A DNA stretch of 6,675 nt from Acidobacteriota bacterium. Its GTDB lineage: Bacteria > Acidobacteriota > Blastocatellia > Pyrinomonadales > Pyrinomonadaceae. The stretch covers positions 1-6,675 of the forward strand of contig QHXE01000277.1 of assembly GCA_003222835.1 (NCBI GenBank). Reading direction: 5' to 3'. A program made the translations under genes and the position numbers. Positions 1 to 5,494 of the stretch are shown here, piece after piece (within the stretch, counting starts at the first letter, position 1; the number at the start of each line of letters is the position of its first letter). A model generated the notes under the pieces. It searched no databases. It was given only the letters and a program-made list of their open reading frames with translations, and was not told where the DNA came from.

Positions 1-216
1 GTCTTCTTCCTTTCGTCGCCGTTCGCACCCACTGTTCCTACGGATGCAGTGAACATGGCCAACGCTACCGGCATTCCGGCAATCATATGGACGATCGTAT
101 GGATTGTAATCGCGTTTGGAATTCTATTATTGTCGCTGCGAATCTACGTCGCTGCCCGCGATCGCACGTTTGATGCGCAACCGGATTTGCCGTTTGAAAC
201 GAAGGCAGAAGCTTGA
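1..216 (+). CDS. C-terminal end of a membrane protein (partial)
   Basis: The frame is open from the first base and ends at a TGA at 214-216, giving 71 residues with no obvious start, so this is the tail of a gene beginning upstream of the window. About 25 polar or proline-containing residues are followed by one strongly hydrophobic stretch (IPAIIWTIVWIVIAFGILLL, roughly residues 25-44). A basic segment (R-I-Y-V-A-A-R-D-R) comes next, then an acidic hydrophilic tail. This suggests a last transmembrane helix with a cytoplasmic C-terminus by the positive-inside rule. The family cannot be recognised from the tail. It ends 40 bases before the antitoxin gene, so co-transcription is possible but not shown. 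Confidence 0.6.
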   Translation, partial: VFFLSSPFAPTVPTDAVNMANATGIPAIIWTIVWIVIAFGILLLSLRIYVAARDRTFDAQPDLPFETKAEA

Positions 217-256
217 GATTCCCGAAGCATCTGTCTTAGAGTGTTACCGTCACGCC

Positions 257-472
257 ATGTCCGACGTTGTTCACATTGATCCTGAAATCATGGGGGGCAC
301 GCCCGTGTTCAAGGGAACCCGAGTTCCCATTGAAACCCTTTTCGATTACATCGAGGGCGGTGAACCCTTGAACGAGTTTCTTGAAGACTTCCCTACCGTT
401 ACTCAGGACGAAGTGATGAAGTTCTTGGAAGAATTGAAGAGTGAAATCCTGCCCTCGGCGAAAGCACTGTGA
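257..472 (+). CDS. DUF433 family antitoxin
   Basis: This is a 71-residue protein with the DUF433 signature near its N-terminus: D-P-E-I-M-G-G-T-P-V-F-K-G-T-R-V-P at residues 8-24. It is followed by a helical part (TLFDYIEGGEPLNEFLEDFP) and the usual T-Q-D-E-V at about 49-53. DUF433 proteins are small winged-helix-like antitoxins commonly encoded next to PIN-like toxins; they are thought to neutralise the toxin and repress their own operon. The same frame is open further upstream, but ATG 257 fits the family, whose members start a few residues before the DP.IMGG.P motif. No good Shine-Dalgarno is visible. The stop overlaps the toxin start (GTGA, 469-472), so translation is probably coupled. 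Function is assigned by family; toxin neutralisation here is inferred. Confidence 0.9.
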   Translation: MSDVVHIDPEIMGGTPVFKGTRVPIETLFDYIEGGEPLNEFLEDFPTVTQDEVMKFLEELKSEILPSAKAL

Positions 473-813
473 GAGTTCTACTTGATGAATGTGTACTAAA
501 AAGGTTGGGACGACTACTGGCACAGCATGAAGTAGTGACAGCAACGCAAGCGGGCTGGGCCGGAATTACCAATGGAGAGCTACTTCGCCGAGTTGCAGCA
601 GATTTCGATGTCTTTGTTACCGTCGACCGGAATCTCTCATTCCAACAGAATCTTACAAATCTGCCTCTACCTGTAGTTGTGATTCACGCGCGTTCAAACA
701 AGCTCAAGGATTTAGAGCACCATCTTCCTGCGCTTGAGCAATTACTCGGGGCGGTGCTCGATCGCCGAATCTATCACATTGGATTCTTACGGTTGCTTAA
801 TGGTCAAGGGTGA
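469..813 (+). CDS. DUF5615 PIN-like toxin
   Basis: The 114-residue protein begins with GTG inside the stop of the antitoxin gene. It matches the DUF5615 PIN-like pattern: an N-terminal strand with L-L-D-E-C (residues 4-8), then KRLGRLL, H-E-V-V-T-A at about 20-25, G-W-A-G-I-T-N-G-E-L-L (29-39), and F-D-V-F-V-T-V-D-R-N-L at 46-56, followed by F-Q-Q-N-L. The acidic residues D6, E7 and D53 sit where PIN-type nucleases carry metal-binding carboxylates, so an RNase role is likely from fold. Activity has been shown for few DUF5615 members. Length is normal (about 110-120 residues) and no residue looks missing. With the DUF433 gene it forms a complete, apparently intact type II toxin-antitoxin-like module. 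Confidence 0.9.
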   Translation: MRVLLDECVLKRLGRLLAQHEVVTATQAGWAGITNGELLRRVAADFDVFVTVDRNLSFQQNLTNLPLPVVVIHARSNKLKDLEHHLPALEQLLGAVLDRRIYHIGFLRLLNGQG

Positions 814-927
814 TCTTGAGAAATGAGCATCAGGGTGCTGAACGCGACGTTCGCGGTCTTCGCGGCACGTGCTATCATAAAAATCGCTCTCCCGTAGTGA
901 AGTCTCGAAAACATGAAAGGAGACGCA

Positions 928-1281
928 ATGCATCTACTTCGTAAAGCACTTTTTCTCTCCGCTATTCTTGGGGGCGCGTTGGCGATGACCGCGTGCCCGA
1001 ATCAGGTCACGATTTCTAAGATCAATCAGAATCCAGCCAAATACCAGAAAAAGGATATTGCGCTGATCGGCACAGTTACCGACAGCTACGGAGCGCTCGG
1101 CACCGGTGTCTATGAACTTGACGATGGTACAGGCCGGATTTGGGTGATGACTACGCACGGCGTGCCATCGAAGGGCGCTCGTGTCGGTGTGTCGGGCCAG
1201 GTATACACGGGTCTACAATATGGTGGCAAGAACTACGGCATCGGCATGAGAGAAGAACATCGACGCACCAAATCGCAGTGA
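928..1281 (+). CDS. Small OB-fold-like lipoprotein
   Basis: This 117-residue protein starts at ATG 928, chosen over the in-frame ATG at 913 because AAAGGAGA (916-923) lies 5 bases before 928 as a good Shine-Dalgarno. The N-terminus has a basic residue pair (R5, K6), a hydrophobic core and Cys23 in the context A-L-A-M-T-A-C. That resembles a lipobox, although Met at -3 is not the preferred Leu. The mature part (N-P-A-K-Y-Q-K-K-D-I-A-L-I-G-T-V, then Y-E-L-D-D-G-T-G-R-I-W-V and G-A-R-V-G-V-S-G-Q-V) is a beta-strand pattern typical of OB-fold proteins such as the tOB/YgiW-like group. It is probably envelope-anchored, with ligand unknown. It overlaps the next gene by four bases (GTGA, 1278-1281). 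Confidence 0.75.
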   Translation: MHLLRKALFLSAILGGALAMTACPNQVTISKINQNPAKYQKKDIALIGTVTDSYGALGTGVYELDDGTGRIWVMTTHGVPSKGARVGVSGQVYTGLQYGGKNYGIGMREEHRRTKSQ

Positions 1282-1772
1282 TAGAATTAATTGAGTGTCT
1301 CGATCGGCAGTTTGCTCAACTTCATCTCCGCTCGCGCGAATTGGTCCGTAGCGCTTCGCCGGAATTGCTTTTTAGCAAACCACCGCGTGGATTTGGTTCT
1401 CTACTTTCCTTTGGCGAGCAGATCCTGCGCAGCGCGGCCACAGTCGAGCAGACCTTCGGTGGCATCACAGCGAATCTTTGGGACGATCCTTTTGAGTGGA
1501 CGCTGCCCGAAACTCTATCGACGCCGGAAAAGGTCGCGGGCTATTTGGATGAAGTCGAAGTCACGAGAATACACGGCTTCGAGCTTTTCAAGAGCGACGG
1601 CGATCTTCTAAAAGAGATCCTGGCGCCGGCGGGCGAGACACAGTTGCTGCCGCTGTTGCTGGACACACTGGTTCGAGCCGTGCATTATCAGGGCAAAGCC
1701 TTCGCGACGTTCGACATTGTCAGCGGTCAGAAGTCAGAGGTCGGCAATCAGAAGGCAGAAAAAGCCCGATAG
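1278..1772 (+). CDS. Hypothetical protein, possibly DinB-like helical bundle
   Basis: This is a 164-residue protein starting at GTG 1278 within the stop of the lipoprotein gene. The frame is open back to 1140, but that part overlaps the well-supported lipoprotein coding sequence, so the overlapping GTG is preferred. No strong Shine-Dalgarno is visible, so translational coupling is likely. The body is mostly helical: an opening helix (VIELIECLDRQFAQL), a conserved-looking F-G-G-I-T-A-N-L-W-D-D-P-F-E-W-T-L-P-E-T-L block at about 77-98, and a late L-V-R-A-V-H-Y-Q-G-K-A helix. Spacing and the late His recall DinB/YfiT-type four-helix proteins, but the usual three metal-binding histidines are not evident, so the assignment is weak. 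The last 17 codons are encoded by a tandem heptamer tract and look like non-homologous tail (VSGQKSEVGNQKAEKAR). Confidence 0.65.
   Translation: MIELIECLDRQFAQLHLRSRELVRSASPELLFSKPPRGFGSLLSFGEQILRSAATVEQTFGGITANLWDDPFEWTLPETLSTPEKVAGYLDEVEVTRIHGFELFKSDGDLLKEILAPAGETQLLPLLLDTLVRAVHYQGKAFATFDIVSGQKSEVGNQKAEKAR
1719..1760 (+). repeat. Degenerate tandem heptamer tract, consensus GTCAGAA (6 units)
   Basis: Six consecutive 7-bp units can be read without gaps: GTCAGCG, GTCAGAA, GTCAGAG, GTCGGCA, ATCAGAA, GGCAGAA. The tract lies inside the 3' end of the preceding gene and encodes its polar C-terminal tail. Similar short tandem tracts are scattered between genes in some bacterial genomes; whether that holds for this genome cannot be seen in one window. 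Confidence 0.75.
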
Positions 1773-1775
1773 TAA

Positions 1776-1817
1776 TAACGAAGAACTAAGAACGAAGCGC
1801 TGAGAACAAAGAACTGA
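1776..1817 (+). repeat. Second degenerate heptamer tract, consensus GAACNRA (6 units)
   Basis: Six gapless 7-bp units follow 15 bases after the first tract: TAACGAA, GAACTAA, GAACGAA, GCGCTGA, GAACAAA, GAACTGA. The unit differs from the first tract, and the phase is shifted by one base relative to it. It fills almost the whole gap between two genes and ends 4 bases before the next ATG, occupying the place where a Shine-Dalgarno would be; no classical one is present. Confidence 0.65.
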
Positions 1818-1821
1818 ATTT

Positions 1822-2388
1822 ATGTTCTGTCCACGTTGCGGCCAACAGCAAGCGACCGACTCAATGCGGTTCTGCTCGCGTTGCGGCTTTGCCATGGAAG
1901 GCGTCATGCACCTGCTGGCACACGGCGGAATACTGCCGCAGTATCAGCCTCAGGGCGAGAAGACTATCTCGCCTCGTCGCAAAGGGGTAAAGCAAGGCGC
2001 GTCGTTGATGCTTATCGGCGCCATACTGGTACCAATACTCGGAGTAATGTCAGGGTTTGCTCCAGGCAGACTGGAGAACGTTTTTGCTTTCTTTGCCGCA
2101 CTTTCAGCGATCATTTGCTTTGTCGGTGGTCCTTTGCGAATGCTCTTTGCGGCAATCTTCGAAGAAGCCGCCGCGTCGTCGGGGTTTGTGCCGATGTCCG
2201 GTTACGCGCCGCCAACAATCTCGGTGCCGCCAGTAGGACCAGCACGAATAACGGCATTGCCTCCGCCATCGGTAAATACCGCGGGCCAATGGTCAGCGCG
2301 TCCGCACACGGCCGAGATCATCCAGCCTCCCAGTGTTACTGACAGCACCACACGGCTGCTGGAAAAACCAGAGCCCGAGGGCGACTGA
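1822..2388 (+). CDS. Zinc-ribbon membrane protein
   Basis: This 188-residue protein opens with a zinc ribbon: C3-P-R-C6 and C18-S-R-C21 form two CxxC knuckles spaced like the zinc_ribbon families found at the N-terminus of many small membrane proteins. Two hydrophobic spans follow, at about residues 59-78 (ASLMLIGAILVPILGVM) and 86-111 (ENVFAFFAALSAIICFVGG and on). The remaining 75 residues are low-complexity, rich in Pro, Ser and Thr (for example PPTISVPPVGP) with an acidic end. The ribbon is presumably cytoplasmic and structural or protein-binding. No enzymatic motif is present and the specific role is unknown. The start is the first ATG after the heptamer tract and directly precedes the first Cys motif. 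Confidence 0.8.
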   Translation: MFCPRCGQQQATDSMRFCSRCGFAMEGVMHLLAHGGILPQYQPQGEKTISPRRKGVKQGASLMLIGAILVPILGVMSGFAPGRLENVFAFFAALSAIICFVGGPLRMLFAAIFEEAAASSGFVPMSGYAPPTISVPPVGPARITALPPPSVNTAGQWSARPHTAEIIQPPSVTDSTTRLLEKPEPEGD

Positions 2389-2440
2389 GATTGTGCCATT
2401 ACTCAGCACTAAAGAGTGAAGTACGTAGGAACGATAACGC

Positions 2441-2601
2441 GTGTTAGAGTACCGACTTTAGTCGGGCCTTGTATCAGAACCTCGAGCGGTAGCGACCGGA
2501 TCACGGCGCCCTCTGATGGTTCCCTCTAAGTTAAATGTAACCCGGTCGCTACCGCTCGCGGTTCTGACACATGCGCCCAACTAAAGTTGGTACTCTAACA
2601 C
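2441..2601. repeat. 161-bp inverted-repeat element with nested hairpins
   Basis: The left arm (2441-2499) and right arm (2542-2601) are inverted copies of each other, with 54 of 60 aligned positions identical (five substitutions and one indel). The ends are GTGTTAGAGTACC on the left and its exact complement on the right. Each arm holds two small palindromes: CCGAC-TTTA-GTCGG (2452-2465) or CCAAC-TAAA-GTTGG (2577-2590), and CGGT-AGCG-ACCG (2487-2498) or CGGT-CGCT-ACCG (2543-2554). The 42-base centre is unrelated. The shape fits a short non-autonomous palindromic element (MITE or REP-like). No convincing target-site duplication flanks it and no transposase is present. As RNA it would fold into a very long stem between two genes. 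The right arm runs into the start of the methyltransferase gene. Confidence 0.85.
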
Positions 2602-3731
2602 CTGCATCGTCTCGTCAGCCCACTTTGAACGAAGGATCAATCTCAAGTCTAAAAGAGCGATTGGGCGCTCGCATCAGGGGCGAAGGTCCAATAAGTTTTC
2701 ATGAGTGGATGCAGGCTGCGCTCTATGACAAACGGGAAGGCTACTATTGCCGAAGCGATCTGGATCGACAGGGCCGCCAAGGCGACTATCGCACCGCCCC
2801 CGAAACCAGCCCGTTGTTCGCCGCAGCTTTCGCACGCTACTTTGCGAAACTGTTTACCGAGTTGGGCTCGCCCTCATTGTGGACCATCCTCGAAGCCGGC
2901 GCGGGCTCGGGAGAATTCGCGCGCGGCGTATTGAGAAGTCTTAAGTCAAATTATCCGGACGTTTTCTCTGCCACACGTTACGTGATCGACGAATTCAGTC
3001 GCGATTGCCAAGCGCGCGCCGCTTTGCGTCTGGCAGAGTTTTCTGATCGCGTGGAGTTTCTCAGAATTGCTGAAGTTGCCGAGCCAACCGCTAACCTGAT
3101 CATTTTTTCCAACGAACTTATCGATGCGTTTGCGGTCCATCGCGTCACCTTTCGCCACGGCAAGCTGCGTGAGCTTTGCGTCGGATTGGATAAAACAAAT
3201 TTCGTTTGGCTCGAGTGCGAGCCGGACGAACGCGTCGTCAAATATTGTCAGAGTCAAGGTTTGAATCTTGCCGAAAATCAGATTGCTGAAATTAATCTTG
3301 ATGCTGAGGACTTCATTCCACGGGCCGCCTCGATGATCGAAAGCGGTTTTTTGATCACCGTGGACTATGGCGCCGAGCGAAGCGAACTTCTAAGCGATCC
3401 GCAGCGCCACAGAGGAACGCTGAGAGCTTTTCATCGTCATCAAATGATCGATGATGTATTAGCAAAACCCGGCGAATATGATCTCACGACCACGGTTGAC
3501 TGGACCCAGATTAAGGAAGCCGGCAAACGGGCTGGATTGCAAACCGTTCGACACGAAAGTCTGAATCGTTTTCTGTTGGACGAAGGACTCTTGGACGAAA
3601 TCACTAGACTCGTCGGCAACCATCAAAGCGACGCCCACGCTTTGCAGATAAGCACAAGCGCGCGTGAGATGATCATGCCGCACAGGATGGCGTCGTCGTT
3701 TCAAGTCCTGGTGCAGGCGAAGTCCGCTTAA
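2571..3731 (+). CDS. MidA/NDUFAF7-family SAM-dependent methyltransferase (COG1565)
   Basis: This 386-residue protein matches the Methyltransf_28 family. The entry motif is R-I-R-G-E-G-P-I-S-F-H-E-W-M at 34-47, followed by ALYD...GYY and G-D-Y-R-T-A-P-E-T-S at 71-80. The SAM-binding loop is E-A-G-A-G-S-G-E-F-A at 108-117. Then come S-N-E-L-I-D-A-F-A-V-H at 180-190, V-D-Y-G-A-E at 264-269, R-G-T-L-R-A-F-H-R-H at 281-290 and D-L-T-T-T-V-D-W at 304-311. The mitochondrial relative NDUFAF7 methylates an arginine of complex I subunit NDUFS2; the bacterial substrate is not established, and no complex I genes are nearby. The start is uncertain: ATG 2571 lies inside the inverted-repeat arm and has no Shine-Dalgarno, while TTG 2625 would give a 368-residue protein that begins closer to where the family normally starts. 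Confidence 0.9.
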   Translation: MRPTKVGTLTPASSRQPTLNEGSISSLKERLGARIRGEGPISFHEWMQAALYDKREGYYCRSDLDRQGRQGDYRTAPETSPLFAAAFARYFAKLFTELGSPSLWTILEAGAGSGEFARGVLRSLKSNYPDVFSATRYVIDEFSRDCQARAALRLAEFSDRVEFLRIAEVAEPTANLIIFSNELIDAFAVHRVTFRHGKLRELCVGLDKTNFVWLECEPDERVVKYCQSQGLNLAENQIAEINLDAEDFIPRAASMIESGFLITVDYGAERSELLSDPQRHRGTLRAFHRHQMIDDVLAKPGEYDLTTTVDWTQIKEAGKRAGLQTVRHESLNRFLLDEGLLDEITRLVGNHQSDAHALQISTSAREMIMPHRMASSFQVLVQAKSA

Positions 3732-3825
3732 AAACAGCCGTCGTGGAAGCAGAGAAAACGCTGGACTCCTTTACTCGGGGCGCGCATACTTTGCGCACTA
3801 CATATTCTTAGATTTCTTACCTACG

Positions 3826-3832
3826 AAGGAGG
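3826..3832 (+). promoter_or_regulatory. Strong Shine-Dalgarno AAGGAGG
   Basis: AAGGAGG lies 7 bases before ATG 3840 and is close to a perfect anti-16S match, the strongest ribosome-binding site in the window. It fixes the start of the 325-residue gene and suggests efficient translation. Confidence 0.85.
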
Positions 3833-3839
3833 TTAAGTC

Positions 3840-4817
3840 ATGCCCGGCGATCCCGGTTTGGCCAACGACACGTGCATCTTCATGGAAGCAGTTCCCGGAG
3901 ATCATGGGACACACAATGCGCAGGGACCTTGGTGGCTGAGCGCCGACATTACCCTGACCGGTCCGGCGTCGGGTCCGGACACCGCCGACTCGGGCCAAGT
4001 CAATACGCTTAAGGCCAAGTTTCATCGAAAGTCCGCCTCAAGTAACTGTCACTTTCCTGGTGACGAGAGTATTACCGTTGAACTTTGGGTGGCCAATCCT
4101 TCCTTGGTGATGGCGCCTCGCGTACGCGGAAGCGCTATGCGAGTTGGATTCATTGGCTCGCCGGTACCCGCCGAAGGCGATAGCGGCACAGAGCAGCTTG
4201 ATTGGTTGGCGCCAGCCGGTCTGCCCGCCGATAATCCACAGGCCGGCGGACCGAAGTGCCTGGTGGCAAGATGTTATCCCGACAGTGGAACGCCGAGCGG
4301 CACGAGCTTCTTTCTGCCTGATGATCAGCACGTGGCCCAACGCAACCTCTGCGTGGTGACGACGGCAACGCATGGTGTGGTCTTCAAAGTCAATACCTTG
4401 AATTTGGACCCTTCATCCAATCCGCTTCAGCCGTCGCAGGTCAAGCTGCGCGCGCTACTCGACCTCGCGCCGAATCATTTCATCGCCAGTACCGTAATGG
4501 CGAGACTGCAACTGACGAGCGGTTTTCAACGGCTCAGAACCAAGGGTTTGACTGGCGGATTCGAGTTCGATCTTACCGGCTTCACAGTTTCGCAAGTGAT
4601 CGATCATTCGCATCAAATCCTCCCTCTTCCGCTTCGTCCGACGGCGTCGAGTTTTGAAGCGCACGTTGCTTTACCCGCACGAGGCGTCGTACCAATCCCG
4701 TTTGGAGCCAATCTCACCGGGGTCAATGCCGGCGAGGCCTGCATCTTTCATCTGATACAGACCAGCATGAACGATGTTGCGGAAGGAGGCTTGACTCTGG
4801 TTGTGCTAAAGCTCTGA
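3840..4817 (+). CDS. Beta-rich protein of unknown function
   Basis: I do not recognise a named family for this 325-residue protein. It has no signal peptide and no membrane span, and its composition favours beta strands. The N-terminal part holds G-P-W-W-L-S-A-D-I at 29-37 and then I-T-V-E-L-W-V-A-N-P-S-L at 78-89. A middle part has C-L-V-A-R-C-Y-P-D-S (140-149) and V-P-like L-P-D-D-Q-H-V-A-Q-R-N-L at 159-170, a pattern reminiscent of Ig-like/CARDB-type beta-sandwich domains (A-R ... N-x-A-Q-R-N-L). A third part ends with V-V-P-I-P-F-G-A (283-290), G-E-A-C-I-F-H-L-I-Q and G-G-L-T-L-V-V-L, again strand-like. Two or three tandem beta-sandwiches are therefore likely. Seven or so cysteines are scattered without a CxxC pair. 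It stands alone between intergenic gaps with its own strong ribosome-binding site. Confidence 0.8.
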   Translation: MPGDPGLANDTCIFMEAVPGDHGTHNAQGPWWLSADITLTGPASGPDTADSGQVNTLKAKFHRKSASSNCHFPGDESITVELWVANPSLVMAPRVRGSAMRVGFIGSPVPAEGDSGTEQLDWLAPAGLPADNPQAGGPKCLVARCYPDSGTPSGTSFFLPDDQHVAQRNLCVVTTATHGVVFKVNTLNLDPSSNPLQPSQVKLRALLDLAPNHFIASTVMARLQLTSGFQRLRTKGLTGGFEFDLTGFTVSQVIDHSHQILPLPLRPTASSFEAHVALPARGVVPIPFGANLTGVNAGEACIFHLIQTSMNDVAEGGLTLVVLKL

Positions 4818-4856
4818 CTCCGGGTCGTACCTGCGCCGCGACAATCGGCGGCCACC

Positions 4857-4878
4857 GTCTCCTAAGAAATTAGTTGAC
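4857..4878. promoter_or_regulatory. Upstream dyad, candidate BlaI operator 1
   Basis: A 22-bp imperfect dyad reads GTC-TC-CTAA-GAAA-TTAG-TT-GAC. The outer GTC/GAC and inner CTAA/TTAG pairs are perfect; two positions between them do not pair. It overlaps the -35 box (4874-4879). Its core (CTAA-N4-TTAG) is the same as that of the downstream dyad, which supports recognition by one dimeric protein, presumably the BlaI-type repressor encoded just after. Inferred, not demonstrated. Confidence 0.55.
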
Positions 4879-4902
4879 AATCTGCTTCGGGGCGTGTATA
4901 AG
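4874..4902 (+). promoter_or_regulatory. Sigma70-type promoter of the BlaI/M56 unit
   Basis: A perfect -35 box TTGACA (4874-4879), a 17-bp spacer and a -10 box TATAAG (4897-4902) lie 30 bases before the BlaI start codon. Transcription would start near 4909, in the centre of the downstream dyad. This is the only convincing housekeeping promoter I can see in the window. Confidence 0.8.
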
Positions 4903-4918
4903 TCCTAAAACATTAGGA
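4903..4918. promoter_or_regulatory. Downstream dyad TCCTAA-N4-TTAGGA, candidate BlaI operator 2
   Basis: A perfect 6-bp inverted repeat with a 4-base spacer (TCCTAA AACA TTAGGA) directly follows the -10 box, covers the expected transcription start and ends in the AGGAG that could serve as a distant Shine-Dalgarno. It lies 43 bp from the upstream dyad, about four helical turns, so both would face the same side of the DNA. Autorepression by the BlaI-type protein is the natural reading, since BlaI and MecI bind dyads overlapping their own promoters. Confidence 0.65.
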
Positions 4919-4931
4919 GCAAGGCTAAAAA

Positions 4932-5315
4932 ATGGCCAGGCGAAAAACTGAACATCTGACGCCGCTGGAACTCGAAATCATGCACGTTCTGTGGGAAACG
5001 GGCCCTGCCAATGTGCAGAGTGTGCAGCAGCATCTCAAGCGCGAATTGGCGTACACCACCGTTCAGACCATGCTCAACATTCTGCATCGCAAGGGCAAGG
5101 TAAAGCGCACGCTCAAAGATCGCGCATATTTTTACAAACCAGCAGTCAGCCGCAGCCAGGTCGTCGGCCAGCATATGAGCGACATCGTCGACCGCTTGTT
5201 CGGCGGATCGGCGGAAAGTTTGGTCATGAGTCTGGTCGAGACAAAACATCTGACGCCCCGGAAGCTGGCGCGACTTCAGAAGCTGCTGGAAGAAACTCGC
5301 GAAGAAGAGAAATGA
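4932..5315 (+). CDS. BlaI/MecI/CopY-family transcriptional repressor
   Basis: This 127-residue protein has the usual BlaI-family length. The winged helix covers residues 8-70: L-T-P-L-E-L-E-I-M-H-V-L-W (9-21), the P-A-N-V-Q-S-V helix, the recognition helix region A-Y-T-T-V-Q-T-M-L-N-I-L (40-51), R-K-G-K-V-K-R-T and the wing D-R-A-Y-F-Y-K-P (63-70). The rest is the helical dimerisation part ending in a charged tail. The family represses a promoter until a partner M56 protease signals; the repressor is then cleaved. The classical Asn-Phe cleavage site of staphylococcal BlaI is not seen around residue 100 (E-S-L-V-M-S-L-V-E). The stop overlaps the start of the M56 gene (ATGA, 5312-5315). Regulation by its own dyads is likely. 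The target is probably this operon; beta-lactam resistance is not implied. Confidence 0.93.
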   Translation: MARRKTEHLTPLELEIMHVLWETGPANVQSVQQHLKRELAYTTVQTMLNILHRKGKVKRTLKDRAYFYKPAVSRSQVVGQHMSDIVDRLFGGSAESLVMSLVETKHLTPRKLARLQKLLEETREEEK

Positions 5316-5494
5316 GAGTCATCGCTCAATTGGTGTTGACGTTTCTGTTGAATGCTTCGTGGCAGATCGCTTTGCTGGTAGCGTTCGCCATGTTATGTGA
5401 TTGGCTTTTACGCGGACTCGCCGCGCGTTACCGGCATTCGCTTTGGGTGATCACTTTGGATTGGAGTGAGCGCGAAGCCGATTGTTTTCAGTAG
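5312..5494 (+). CDS. N-terminal fragment of BlaR1-like M56 protein (frameshifted)
   Basis: This frame starts with an ATG overlapping the BlaI stop and encodes 60 residues before a TAG. It contains the first membrane helix typical of M56/BlaR1 proteins (IAQLVLTFLLN-ASWQIALLVAFAML) and the short loop A-A-R-Y-R-H-S-L-W-V, which in the family leads straight into the second helix. After L-W-V-I-T-L the sequence turns hydrophilic (DWSEREADCFQ) and stops. The rest of the M56 protein continues in the frame one base further on. Removing one base from GG near 5458-5464 would join the two parts as ITL-IGVSAKPIVFS. So this is the 5' piece of a single gene that is either truly disrupted or affected by a sequence error. 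Confidence 0.8.
   Translation: MRVIAQLVLTFLLNASWQIALLVAFAMLCDWLLRGLAARYRHSLWVITLDWSEREADCFQ

Noticed and set aside
850..878. Possible promoter (TTCGCG, 17-bp spacer, TATCAT) for the lipoprotein gene
   Set aside because: The -10 is acceptable but the -35 is poor; not better than chance in this sequence.
823..897. Tiny reading frame of 24 codons (MSIRVLNATF...) between the toxin and the lipoprotein gene
   Set aside because: No Shine-Dalgarno, no recognisable motif, and it overlaps the TTCGCGGTC/TTCGCGGCA direct repeat and the likely leader of the lipoprotein gene.
1140..1277. Longer version of the DinB-like gene starting at ATG 1140
   Set aside because: This part overlaps 138 bases of the well-supported lipoprotein coding sequence in another frame; the overlapping GTG at 1278 is the more natural start.
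2441..2601. Interpretation of the inverted repeat as a CRISPR or a simple rho-independent terminator
   Set aside because: Only two inverted copies with no direct repeats or spacers, and no T-tract; the arms are far longer than a terminator stem.
3782..3796. Small hairpin GCGCA-TACTT-TGCGC after the methyltransferase gene as a terminator
   Set aside because: Only five pairs and no T-tract follows.
4834..4850. Hairpin CGCCG-N7-CGGCG after the 325-residue gene as a terminator
   Set aside because: Short stem without a T-tract; could contribute to termination but cannot be called.
4905..5249. Antisense open frame across the BlaI gene
   Set aside because: It is the complement of a clear BlaI-family coding sequence and has no family motif of its own.
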